Below, piece after piece: positions 1 to 5,689 of a DNA stretch of 11,522 nt (the stretch's first letter is position 1; each line of letters begins with the position of its first letter). A program made the position numbers and the translations under genes. Under the pieces are notes generated by a model that made no database searches, was not told the DNA's origin, and worked only from the letters and a program-made list of their open reading frames with translations. This DNA comes from Butyricicoccus sp. GTDB taxonomy: Bacteria; Bacillota; Clostridia; Oscillospirales; Butyricicoccaceae. Where the stretch lies: positions 1-11,522 of the forward strand of contig JAHHRJ010000052.1 of NCBI GenBank assembly GCA_020025885.1, read 5' to 3'.

Positions 1-14
1 ATAATATTTGCACG

Positions 15-25
15 AGTATACCACA
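15..25 (-). promoter_or_regulatory. possible extended -10 promoter element (minus strand)
   Basis: Read on the minus strand this is TGTGGTATACT, an extended -10 (TGn plus TATACT). The same 11-mer occurs at 189-199, and a close relative (TGTGGTATAAT) lies before the nucleosidase gene at 1211-1221. No convincing -35 lies 16-18 bases upstream. It would transcribe leftward out of the window, so its target cannot be seen. Confidence 0.25.
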
Positions 26-87
26 TTGTTATTGTTTTTATATTTCATGAAAACATTATACTACTATTTTTCATCTAATACAAGACA

Positions 88-154
88 ATACCCTCATGAA
101 CAGGGAATCTATGTGTGCCTTATATCCCCATGCCTAAAGGCAGGGGCTTTACGG
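88..154 (+). mobile_element. IS200/IS605-type right-end hairpin remnant (possible omega-RNA 3' part)
   Basis: Two adjacent hairpins are visible. The first is CCCT (91-94) with AGGG (102-105). The second is CCCC-A-TGCC (126-134), loop TAAA, GGCA-GGGG (139-146), followed by GCTTTACGG. A CCCCATGCC-TAAA-GGCAGGGG hairpin followed by TTTACGG resembles the subterminal right-end hairpin of IS200/IS605-family elements as I remember them. In TnpB-encoding members this end also forms the 3' scaffold of the omega (re)RNA. No tnpA or tnpB reading frame is present to its left within the window, so this is either the edge of an element lying mostly outside, or an orphan end. The assignment rests on remembered sequence similarity only. 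Confidence 0.45.
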
Positions 155-188
155 CACTTTTGGTAAATTCAGGTACCTAGATGGTTTT

Positions 189-199
189 AGTATACCACA
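189..199 (-). promoter_or_regulatory. possible extended -10 promoter element (minus strand)
   Basis: The minus strand reads TGTGGTATACT, identical to 15-25. It lies directly leftward of the perfect hairpin at 201-236. The hexamer 17 bases upstream (CTGTTT) is a poor -35, so only an extended -10 promoter could be argued. It would read toward base 1. Confidence 0.25.
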
Positions 200-200
200 A

Positions 201-236
201 GCGCGTGCCAAAAACAGCACTGTTTTTGGCACGCGC
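201..236. terminator. perfect 17-bp hairpin, possible terminator of the nucleosidase gene
   Basis: GCGCGTGCCAAAAACAG (201-217) and its exact complement (220-236) flank a 2-base loop, 31 bases beyond the stop codon of the minus-strand nucleosidase gene. Position and strength suit a transcription end. Neither strand has a clear U-tract after the stem (minus continues TTGTGGTATAC, plus continues CTTAAATTTT), so it is not a textbook intrinsic terminator. It could instead be a small palindromic repeat. Confidence 0.45.
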
Positions 237-267
237 CTTAAATTTTATATGATTTATTGGTACTGCA

Positions 268-1011
268 TCAATTCGTGTTGCAATATTGTGCAACCACCGC
301 ACGCGCAAATTTCTGGCACTTCACGCCGGTGCTCTCATCAAAAGACTCCCCATGCACCGCCGTGTTGGATAAAATGCGGACGCCTAAAAATGGAATGTTG
401 TATGCCGTGCAAATCTGTGCGGATGCCGCTGTTTCCATTTCTTCTGTCATCGTCCCCCAATTGGTGTGCAGCCAATAAATGCGGTCAAGCTCATTGTTCC
501 AGATATCTCCAGAACCGATCGTTCCCTTAATAACGCGTCCTTCTGCCCACGGAGTCTGTTCTGCTGCCCGAAGCAATGCTGGATCCGCAAAAAATTCTGT
601 CATCTTGCGCCCATCACCTGATTCTGTGTTGGCAATTTCCAGACCGAGCGGCTGTGCGCTTTCCACATCGATTCCTGCGCCACGCTCCCGATCTGGGGTG
701 CGTACCGCCGTCATATGGATCACACGTGCTCCAATAACAATATCTCCACGGTGTAAATCTGGTGCATGTCCTCCCGATGTTCCCTGATTGAGCACCGCAC
801 ACGGCTGAAATCGTTCGATCGCAAGTGCTGTGGATGCCGCAGCATTTGCCATACCCTGATTGGTGCGCACGATCACCACTGGTATGCCGTCCAAAAAGCC
901 GTGCATACACTTCCAGCAGCCCAGCGTGACCCGCTCGGCTTGTGTCAGCTCGTTCATGAGATATAAAGTTTCCGCGTCCATCGCACCAGTATATAAAATC
1001 GGCTGCATCAT
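268..1011 (-). CDS. PNP_UDP_1-superfamily nucleosidase/phosphorylase, MTA/SAH-nucleosidase-like
   Basis: This 247-residue cytosolic protein has the nucleoside phosphorylase fold, which cleaves the N-glycosidic bond of (deoxy)nucleosides. Visible motifs, in order: GAMDAE (9-14), matching the GAMEEE N-terminus of MTA/SAH nucleosidase; the glycine-rich VLNQGTSGG (73-81); and EEMETAASAQIC (190-201), which contains the Met-Glu pair (192-193) that binds the ribose. Next comes VRILSNTAVHGESFD (211-225), where MTA/SAH nucleosidases have the catalytic Asp of an ISD motif; here it is Asn216. That loss argues against plain MTA/SAH hydrolysis and suggests a 6-oxopurine or modified-purine substrate. The start is supported by GGAGAG a few bases upstream. 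It lies downstream of the queL-yhhQ operon on the same strand but has its own promoter. The family is secure; the substrate is not. Confidence 0.85.
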   Translation of the reverse strand: MMQPILYTGAMDAETLYLMNELTQAERVTLGCWKCMHGFLDGIPVVIVRTNQGMANAAASTALAIERFQPCAVLNQGTSGGHAPDLHRGDIVIGARVIHMTAVRTPDRERGAGIDVESAQPLGLEIANTESGDGRKMTEFFADPALLRAAEQTPWAEGRVIKGTIGSGDIWNNELDRIYWLHTNWGTMTEEMETAASAQICTAYNIPFLGVRILSNTAVHGESFDESTGVKCQKFARAVVAQYCNTN

Positions 1012-1035
1012 TTTCTCTCCACGTATCTATTTTTA

Positions 1036-1195
1036 GGCAATACCGCATAATTCAGCAAGAGCGATTTTCGGAAAAATTTCTCGTCAGAAAAAGACGTGAA
1101 TCCGCAGGAATCCTTGATGGATTTCAAGGATTCACAACGAATTTATGGCGCGAAATTTTCGCAAAGCGCCGCAGATGACATTGTGTGGTGTTGCC
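1036..1195. repeat. 160-bp MITE-like inverted-repeat element with TTTA target duplication
   Basis: The left end AGGCAATACCGCATAAT (from 1035) and the complement of the right end, AGGCAACACCACACAAT, agree at 14 of 17 bases. The element is bracketed by TTTA at 1032-1035 and 1196-1199, a likely target-site duplication. The two arms stay roughly complementary inward (GCGATTTTCGG.AAAAATTTC versus GCGCTTTGCGAAAATTTCGCG). The centre holds AATCCTTG...CAAGGATT, so nearly the whole element can fold into one long hairpin. It encodes nothing. It lies between the promoter at 1211-1219 and the ribosome site of the nucleosidase gene, so it would be transcribed as a structured 5' leader. Confidence 0.7.
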
Positions 1196-1210
1196 TTTAG
1201 AATGTCTTTC

Positions 1211-1219
1211 ATTATACCA
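1211..1219 (-). promoter_or_regulatory. extended -10 promoter for the nucleosidase gene
   Basis: The minus strand reads TGGTATAAT, a consensus extended -10 element (TGn-TATAAT). No good -35 hexamer lies 17 bases upstream (TACAAT), which extended -10 promoters can tolerate. Transcription would start near 1204 and give a leader of about 190 bases that contains the inverted-repeat element. Confidence 0.55.
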
Positions 1220-1280
1220 CATACTTGGTCTTAATTGTATTACCAAATAGAGAATCCCCAAATTTTCTTCCTAAAATGTG

Positions 1281-1312
1281 AAAAGGCTGCCAAAACACTT
1301 CGGCAGCCTTTT
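1281..1312. terminator. bidirectional-looking intrinsic terminator after yhhQ
   Basis: AAAAGGCTGCC (1281-1291) pairs exactly with GGCAGCCTTTT (1302-1312) around a 10-base loop, 13 bases beyond the yhhQ stop codon. On the minus strand the stem ends in a T-run (GGCAGCCTTTT), which suits termination of the queL-yhhQ transcript and separates it from the next gene. Confidence 0.85.
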
Positions 1313-1325
1313 CAAAATCCGTCCG

Positions 1326-2057
1326 TTATGACGCAGCTTGTTCTGCAGTCCAAATTCCATCCTTGCCCTGTTCTTTCAGACGTCGTGCCCAATACAGAAT
1401 CGGGGTATCTGCCAGTGAAGTCACAACGAAGATGACATAGCTTGACAGCACGATATTTACCATCGTTTTTACATCGTAAGTACCAGCGAAAGCAAATACA
1501 GTGAACAAAACAGTGTTCAGCAGCTGAGAGATCATGGTCGAACCATTGTTGCGCAGCCATAAATACTTGTGCTTATCTCCAGTCTTGCGTGTGCTGAGTT
1601 TCCACCAAGTATGGTACAGCCATACATCAAACGCCTGTGCGATCGCATACACAAGCAGGGATGCCAACATCATACGTGGTGTATTGGTAAAGATTGCACG
1701 GAAGGAAGGCTGTGCCCAGTCATTCGGGCTTGGCACATACCACATCCATGATTGAGAAACGACAATAAACAGAATACAGGTTGCAACACCGATTACAACC
1801 GAAAGATTTGCGGCACGCTTGCCCTCATTCTCGGATAGGATATCCGTCACAAGAAAGGTCATTGCAAATAAAATATTGCCCAGTGTCATTTCCATGCCAA
1901 ACGCATCCACAAGCAGTAACACCTCAATATTTGCCACAATCGTAGCAAATACTGTCATACAGTATAGACCCATCTTACCAAACAATCTGTAAAAGAGAAT
2001 CACACTGCCGAATAAAACCACCAAAGAGATCGTCAAAATAATTTCATTCGTCATCAT
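1326..2057 (-). CDS. yhhQ: queuosine precursor transporter, YhhQ/VUT family
   Basis: This 243-residue, very hydrophobic inner-membrane protein has about six membrane segments. It matches the YhhQ (VUT) family, which imports queuosine precursors such as preQ1, preQ0 and, in some Firmicutes, queuine. The conserved core is visible: GNILFAMTFLVTDILSENEGKRAA (60-83), a second helix ASLLVYAIAQAFDVWLYH (132-149), and WLRNNGSTMISQLLNTVLFTVFAF (167-190). Length is typical. Its ATG overlaps the stop of the upstream radical SAM gene as ATGA, so the two are translationally coupled and share the preQ1 riboswitch leader. A second Met directly follows the first; either could be used. The riboswitch, the QueL-like partner and the family motifs agree on queuosine salvage. 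Confidence 0.92.
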   Translation of the reverse strand: MMTNEIILTISLVVLFGSVILFYRLFGKMGLYCMTVFATIVANIEVLLLVDAFGMEMTLGNILFAMTFLVTDILSENEGKRAANLSVVIGVATCILFIVVSQSWMWYVPSPNDWAQPSFRAIFTNTPRMMLASLLVYAIAQAFDVWLYHTWWKLSTRKTGDKHKYLWLRNNGSTMISQLLNTVLFTVFAFAGTYDVKTMVNIVLSSYVIFVVTSLADTPILYWARRLKEQGKDGIWTAEQAAS

Positions 2058-2770
2058 ACCGTTCCTCCCACGCCAAAGTCTGTGTTTTCCATTAAAATAT
2101 CTACCCTTGGATCATCGCGATAGTTTGGTGCAACTTGTTCGCAGAACGTTCGAATGACCGCAGGATCTGGCTTGATCTCTGTGGTGTTCTCCACCATAAC
2201 ATTGATGCATACGCGATCAAAGTTTGCAAGACCAGTTTCCACATCATGCTGCATGGATGCCGCACTCTGTCCAGAAAGTCCAAAGAGCAGGCAGCACTCA
2301 TCAAACAGCGCTGCAATTTGTGCAGGGTCACTGACGCCAATACCCTTGTGCAGAATGGTTTCACGGTAGGCTCGATCAAATGTCTCCACACCGATTTTCA
2401 GGCGTGTCTGGATGCCCAGTGCGTCAAAGCGTGCACGCAGCGCCGGAATTTCCTTGCGGTGCATCCAATGACACTCAAAGTGCACGGTTTTGATTCCTGT
2501 CTCTTGACATACACGTTCGATTTCCTGCATGGTCTGTTCATCCAGATCGCAGAACGAGCCTGAGTTTATGACCTCCAGCTTTGCAAATTTTCCGGTCACC
2601 TGTGCAAGCACCGCGCGATTGAGTGCAAAGTTTGCGGCAGCGTCTGGCGATGCATCCATATGATAGTCACAGAACGCGCATTTTTTCCATACGCAGCCCG
2701 AGCCGCGCAGTAGTACGATCTCACGCGGATTTTTTTCGGTAATGACCGAGTAGCGGATCATGTCGTCCAC
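2054..2770 (-). CDS. queL: radical SAM enzyme, probable queuine lyase QueL (queuine to preQ1)
   Basis: This 238-residue cytosolic radical SAM protein has cluster cysteines C26, C31 and C34 (GSGCVWKKCAFCDY), giving CX4CX2C spacing rather than the canonical CX3CX2C. Further motifs are INSGSFCD (68-75) and KIGVETFD (125-132), the latter a late barrel strand. In Clostridioides difficile and relatives, QueL is a radical SAM lyase that releases preQ1 from queuine. It is encoded beside YhhQ and the hydrolase QueK. The same pairing with yhhQ here, under a preQ1-I riboswitch, makes QueL the best name, although I cannot align it to the characterised enzyme. The start is taken as GTG at 2770, nine bases after GGGAGG; the in-frame ATG at 2761 is too far from that site. 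Confidence 0.72.
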   Translation of the reverse strand: MDDMIRYSVITEKNPREIVLLRGSGCVWKKCAFCDYHMDASPDAAANFALNRAVLAQVTGKFAKLEVINSGSFCDLDEQTMQEIERVCQETGIKTVHFECHWMHRKEIPALRARFDALGIQTRLKIGVETFDRAYRETILHKGIGVSDPAQIAALFDECCLLFGLSGQSAASMQHDVETGLANFDRVCINVMVENTTEIKPDPAVIRTFCEQVAPNYRDDPRVDILMENTDFGVGGTV

Positions 2771-2787
2771 TTATACATTCCTCCCAA

Positions 2788-2820
2788 ATAAAAAAGTGCG
2801 TTCTCCATCCGAGAGCGCAC
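2788..2820 (-). terminator. intrinsic terminator in the queL leader (riboswitch expression platform)
   Basis: On the minus strand GTGCGCTCTC, loop GGATG, GAGAACGCAC forms a 10-pair stem with one C-A mismatch, followed directly by TTTTTT. It ends just before the GGGAGG ribosome site of queL. Bases 2819-2825 (minus GGATGGT), which include the foot of this stem, are complementary over 7 bases to ACCATCC inside the preQ1 aptamer (2904-2910). This gives a plausible mutually exclusive antiterminator. Confidence 0.85.
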
Positions 2821-2844
2821 CATCCCATACCCAATATGGGCGAC

Positions 2845-2879
2845 AAAAAAGCCATGACCTCCGCAAAAACGGCGCATGG
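2845..2879 (-). terminator. second terminator-like hairpin directly after the preQ1 aptamer
   Basis: On the minus strand CCATG-CG-CCG (2879-2870) pairs with CGG-AGGT-CATGG (2863-2852) as a 5+3 bp stem with an internal loop, followed by C and TTTTTT (2850-2845). It starts five bases beyond the aptamer. It may be an upstream terminator or an intermediate fold. It is weaker than the hairpin at 2796-2820. Confidence 0.45.
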
Positions 2880-2883
2880 ATGT

Positions 2884-2922
2884 CCTAGTTTTGTTTAAAG
2901 ACAGGATGGTTACGAACTGTCT
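2884..2922 (-). ncRNA. preQ1-I riboswitch aptamer
   Basis: On the minus strand, P1 is AGACAG (2922-2917) with CTGTCT (2904-2899), around a 12-base loop TTCGTAACCATC that fits the preQ1-I loop pattern (UUC-R-Y-A followed by a C-rich part). The A-rich tail TTTAAACAAAACTAGG closely resembles the Thermoanaerobacter tengcongensis preQ1-I tail and contains the conserved AAAACUAGG. The aptamer begins about 15 bases after the predicted transcription start and precedes two terminator-like hairpins. The genes it controls, queL and yhhQ, are exactly the type governed by preQ1. The exact P2 pseudoknot pairs were not resolved by hand. Confidence 0.88.
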
Positions 2923-2943
2923 AATATAATTTTGAACTTTATT

Positions 2944-2972
2944 AGTATACCTATTTGTTTGCTCTTTGTCAA
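2944..2972 (-). promoter_or_regulatory. sigma-A promoter of the queL-yhhQ operon
   Basis: The minus strand carries TTGACA (2972-2967), a 17-base spacer, and TATACT (2949-2944). The predicted start near 2937 lies just upstream of the preQ1 aptamer. This is an almost perfect housekeeping promoter. Confidence 0.9.
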
Positions 2973-3067
2973 TTTACTATTTGCCCATTATTTTTTGTGA
3001 AATGCATCAATAAAACTGTTAATTTTTGCGGAAATACAAAAAATCTGAATTTTTTTCGGTAAAATCA

Positions 3068-3096
3068 TTGAAATGCATTTGTTTTTATGGAATAAT
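3068..3096 (+). promoter_or_regulatory. sigma-A promoter of the NSS transporter gene
   Basis: TTGAAA (3068-3073), a 17-base spacer ending in TGG, and AATAAT (3091-3096) form a good -35/-10 pair with an extended -10 TG. Transcription should start near 3103, giving a leader of about 60 bases with no evident structure. Confidence 0.75.
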
Positions 3097-3164
3097 AGTC
3101 TACATTACCGATTCACCTTATCACTTGACTGAATCGAGTAAAAATTCTTTTTGGGGGTTTGTAT

Positions 3165-4541
3165 ATGAAAAAAGAACGCAGCAGCTTTACCAGCCGTCTT
3201 GGTTTCGTCCTTGCAGCGGCAGGTTCTGCGGTCGGTCTGGGTAACCTCTGGCGTTTCCCATATCTTGCAGCAAAATACGGTGGCGGCACATTCCTGCTGG
3301 TGTATATCATTCTAGCCATCACCTTTGGTTTTACTATTATGATTGCAGAGATCGCGATTGGACGCAAAACACGTCTTTCCTGTATTGGCGCATACAGTGC
3401 ACTGGATAAGCGCTTCGGATTTCTTGGCTGGCTTGCCTCTCTCGTTCCCGTCATTATTACACCATATTATTGTGTAATCGGCGGCTGGGTCATGAAGTAC
3501 TTTGTTGAGTTTCTGTCTGGCAACGGTGCAGAGACGACTTCAGATGCTTTCTTCGGCAGCTTTATTGCTGTACAGACACCAGGTGCACTCAATACGCCAG
3601 TAACTTGGTTCGTGCTCTACGTTCTGCTCAATGCAGTTGTCGTCCTGTGCGGCGTTGAAAAGGGCATTGAAAAAGTAAGCCGTGTCATGATGCCTGTGCT
3701 GGTCATCCTGTCCATGCTCATTGCCGGATACTCTCTGACCCTTCCGGGTGCAATGGATGGTCTTAAGTTCTATCTGCTGCCACACTGGGAAGACTTCTCG
3801 ATCTTTACCGTACTCGGCGCAATGGGTCAGCTGTTCTACTCCATGTCCCTTGCAATGGGTATTATGATCACCTACGGCTCTTACATGCAGAAGGACAATA
3901 TGCTTGAGCACTCTGTTAGACAGATCGAAGTATTCGACACAGGTATTGCAATACTCGCAGGTCTTATGATCATCCCTGCAATGGTTGCTTTCAGCGGCGG
4001 CGATACTACTCTGGTTCAACAGAGTGCAGGTCCAGGGCTCATGTTCGGTGTTCTGCCAAAGGTTTTTGAGTCTATGGCATTCGGTGGCTTTATTGGCACG
4101 ATCTTCTTCCTGCTTGTTCTGCTCGCTGCTCTGACTTCCTCGATCTCCTTGATGGAAACCATCGTCTCCATTGTTGTAGATAAACTGCACATCGGACGCA
4201 AAACCGCAACTGTTGGTGTCATCGTTGGTGTACTGGCTCTTGGTATGCTCTCCTGCTTGGGCTATGGTCCGCTCGAGGCGATCCAGCCGCTTGGCATGGC
4301 ATTCCTTGACTTCTTTGACTTCATTTCCAACGCAGTTATCATGCCGATTGTTGCATTTATTACCTGCCTGTTGATTGGTCATTTTATTGGACCGAAGATG
4401 GTTATTGACGAAGTAGAGTCTTCTGGTGCATTTCACCGCAAGAAGCTGTTCGTCGTAATGATCCGCTGGATCGCTCCAGCAATGCTCATTATGATTCTGG
4501 TTACTGAGCTTCTAAAGGTCGCTGGCGTCATTAAGGTTTAA
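3165..4541 (+). CDS. sodium-dependent transporter, neurotransmitter:sodium symporter (NSS/SNF) family
   Basis: This 458-residue inner-membrane symporter has about 11 membrane helices, the usual size of bacterial NSS proteins such as MhsT and Tyt1, which take up amino acids with sodium. TM1 reads AAAGSAVGLGNLWRFPYLAAKYGGGTF. With the ATG start used here, Gly20, Ala22, Val23 and Asn27 fall at the numbers of the LeuT sodium ligands. TM6 has the unwound-helix signature GQLFYSMSLAMGIMITYGSY, and TM8 has AALTSSISLME with the Thr-Ser pair of the second sodium site. The start is ATG at 3165, seven bases after GGGGG; an in-frame TTG two codons earlier is possible but worse placed. It forms a single-gene unit with its own promoter and terminator. 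The substrate cannot be read from sequence, and a purine role is not implied. Confidence 0.93.
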   Translation: MKKERSSFTSRLGFVLAAAGSAVGLGNLWRFPYLAAKYGGGTFLLVYIILAITFGFTIMIAEIAIGRKTRLSCIGAYSALDKRFGFLGWLASLVPVIITPYYCVIGGWVMKYFVEFLSGNGAETTSDAFFGSFIAVQTPGALNTPVTWFVLYVLLNAVVVLCGVEKGIEKVSRVMMPVLVILSMLIAGYSLTLPGAMDGLKFYLLPHWEDFSIFTVLGAMGQLFYSMSLAMGIMITYGSYMQKDNMLEHSVRQIEVFDTGIAILAGLMIIPAMVAFSGGDTTLVQQSAGPGLMFGVLPKVFESMAFGGFIGTIFFLLVLLAALTSSISLMETIVSIVVDKLHIGRKTATVGVIVGVLALGMLSCLGYGPLEAIQPLGMAFLDFFDFISNAVIMPIVAFITCLLIGHFIGPKMVIDEVESSGAFHRKKLFVVMIRWIAPAMLIMILVTELLKVAGVIKV

Positions 4542-4543
4542 AT

Positions 4544-4576
4544 GATAAAAGTGCTGCAATAGGCAGCACTTTTATT
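4544..4576 (+). repeat. 33-bp direct repeat, copy 1 (contains the NSS terminator)
   Basis: The 33 bases from 4544 (GATAAAAGTGCTGC...) are identical to 4793-4825. The two copies directly flank the 216-bp element at 4577-4792. The repeat is essentially the whole terminator hairpin of the transporter gene. Confidence 0.95.
4547..4573 (+). terminator. intrinsic terminator of the NSS transporter gene
   Basis: AAAAGTGCTGC (4547-4557), loop AATAG, GCAGCACTTTT (4563-4573): a perfect 11-bp stem ending in a T-run, six bases after the stop codon. Confidence 0.92.
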
Positions 4577-4792
4577 TTGAGGCTGTCAAAGAACTTTGAC
4601 AGCCTTTCCAGGGGAACCCAGTCCCCCTAGATACAGAGCCAGTTCCGGTAGAAACCGGCTCTGATACCCCCGGTTTCGTGCACGTTTGCGCGGGTCGCGG
4701 ACAAAATTCAAGGCGCATGTCCTTGGATTTTGAAAATTTAAGGTCGCTTCGCTCCAAAATAAAAAGGGTGCAGTGACTTTTTTGACACGCTG
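4577..4792. repeat. 216-bp non-coding structured repeat element inserted at a terminator
   Basis: This block sits between two exact copies of a 33-bp terminator sequence. Its first 54 bases recur exactly at 11418-11471, again abutting a terminator stem. It begins with a perfect hairpin, GGCTGTCAAAG-AA-CTTTGACAGCC (11-bp stem), then AGGGG/CCCCT. Next come AGAGCCAGTT/AACCGGCTCT (one mismatch), CAAAATTCAAGG/CCTTGGATTTTG (one wobble pair) and GGTCGC/GCTCC. The right end, read on the other strand, is CAGCGTGTCAAAAAAGTC, which shares TGTCAAA with the left end. No reading frame has recognisable homology. It looks like a non-autonomous mobile or REP-like element. Confidence 0.7.
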
Positions 4793-4825
4793 GATAAAAG
4801 TGCTGCAATAGGCAGCACTTTTATT
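4793..4825 (+). repeat. 33-bp direct repeat, copy 2 (duplicated terminator hairpin)
   Basis: This is an exact copy of 4544-4576, including the complete hairpin GTGCTGC-AATAG-GCAGCAC and T-run. It lies on the far side of the 216-bp element, consistent with duplication of the target during insertion or with recombination between repeats. Confidence 0.95.
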
Positions 4826-4840
4826 GTTATGTAGGCATAA

Positions 4841-4889
4841 AAAACGACTCTCAAGCATTAGATATTCTATCCGTCTTGAGAGTCGTTTT
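4841..4889 (-). terminator. intrinsic terminator of the DUF2262-like gene
   Basis: AAAACGACTCTCAAG (4841-4855) and its exact complement (4875-4889) form a 15-bp stem around a 19-base loop. On the minus strand it ends in GTCGTTTTTT. It lies 27 bases beyond the stop codon of the minus-strand gene and closes the convergent intergenic region. Confidence 0.9.
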
Positions 4890-4916
4890 CACTTTTCAGT
4901 TTAGTCTCTTGTGATT

Positions 4917-5591
4917 TTAAATCACAGTCGCATCGGTAACGCCTTCTTCAAGCGAGCCTGCTGCATAAGCAATGCCCGACTTGCCAGCGAACCAGAACGT
5001 AAATGCACCTTCATTGTCCACAGAAACCGAGCGCATGGACATACGAGAAGCAGCTGGCTTGATCGCCTTGATCTGTGCACGTGCAGCCAGCTCCCATTTT
5101 TCTGCTTCCGCCTGCAACTTGCGTGCGATCTCACGCGGCAGCTCAGACTCTACATCTTCCACTTCCAGTGTGATCGTTTTTTCGCGCCATGCGATCTCAC
5201 ACTGATATACACTCGTCTCGCGCTCAAAGCGGAACAGACCCAGTGTATCGTCTGTGAATGTTTTTTCTGCTACCTGTGCTTCCAGCAGCTTCTGCAAATC
5301 TTCGTCCTGCGCTGGTGCTGGCAGATGGTCCATCCAAAGACGACCCTGCTCGCCCTTGCGGACAGTCATGCGCACCAAGGCATCAGACGGCAGCGAAATG
5401 CGGTACAGCTGTGCACGTGCTGGAACAGCCTGTGCAGCAAGCTCAAACAATCCCTCCTGCACAACACCTGTATCCAAGCGCTTATATGCAGTAATGCTCT
5501 TACGGACAATAACCTCACCCTTCTGGCTCGAGGGCTGGATAAAGGCTACATCTACATCTGTCAATGCGACAATTTCAAATTGCTCTGTCAT
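4917..5591 (-). CDS. DUF2262-domain-like protein of unknown function
   Basis: This 224-residue, soluble, mostly acidic protein has no signal peptide or membrane segment. The C-terminal half resembles DUF2262 from memory. It has a FTDDTLGLFRFERE strand near residues 112-125, a strand EIAWREKTITLEVED, a helical stretch rich in Ala, Lys and Glu, and the closing pattern VSVDNEGAFTFWFAGKSGIAYAAGSLEEGVTDATVI. The N-terminal 100 residues match nothing I recognise. The start is ATG at 5591 behind AGGAGG. An upstream in-frame start at 5627 would lie before the predicted transcription start, so it is rejected. It has its own promoter and terminator and is back-to-back with the guanine-regulated operon. 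Function is unknown, and the link to purines is positional only. Confidence 0.75.
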   Translation of the reverse strand: MTEQFEIVALTDVDVAFIQPSSQKGEVIVRKSITAYKRLDTGVVQEGLFELAAQAVPARAQLYRISLPSDALVRMTVRKGEQGRLWMDHLPAPAQDEDLQKLLEAQVAEKTFTDDTLGLFRFERETSVYQCEIAWREKTITLEVEDVESELPREIARKLQAEAEKWELAARAQIKAIKPAASRMSMRSVSVDNEGAFTFWFAGKSGIAYAAGSLEEGVTDATVI

Positions 5592-5618
5592 TGGGATATT
5601 CCTCCTTGTTTCTTTTCT

Positions 5619-5647
5619 ATTGTACATGATTTTTCTCCTCTTGTCAC
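5619..5647 (-). promoter_or_regulatory. sigma-A promoter of the DUF2262-like gene
   Basis: On the minus strand GTGACA (5647-5642), a 17-base spacer and TACAAT (5624-5619). The predicted start near 5612 leaves a short leader carrying AGGAGG. It lies 13 bases from the divergent promoter of the purine operon. Confidence 0.7.
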
Positions 5648-5660
5648 CATACTTCTGTAA

Positions 5661-5689
5661 TTGACAAAAGAAAGTCTTGCGGATATAAT
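5661..5689 (+). promoter_or_regulatory. consensus sigma-A promoter of the guaD-dcd-xdhABC operon
   Basis: TTGACA (5661-5666), a 17-base spacer, TATAAT (5684-5689): both hexamers are perfect. The predicted start near 5696 lies about 5 bases upstream of the guanine aptamer. Such a strong constitutive promoter leaves regulation to the riboswitch. Confidence 0.95.

Noticed and set aside
3540..4436. 298-codon open frame on the minus strand, rich in His, Cys and Asn
   Set aside because: It is antisense to the NSS transporter, whose motifs and codon pattern are clear. It has no ribosome site or family resemblance, and the odd composition is what a reversed membrane-protein gene gives.
4544..4825. 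Repeats considered as a short CRISPR array
   Set aside because: Only two repeat copies, 216 bases apart, each a complete terminator hairpin. There are no regular spacers and no cas genes.
4586..4858. 90-codon minus-strand frame through the 216-bp element, sharing a peptide with a frame at 11317-11520
   Set aside because: The shared peptide only reflects the exact 54-bp DNA repeat. Both frames run through terminator hairpins and lack ribosome sites.
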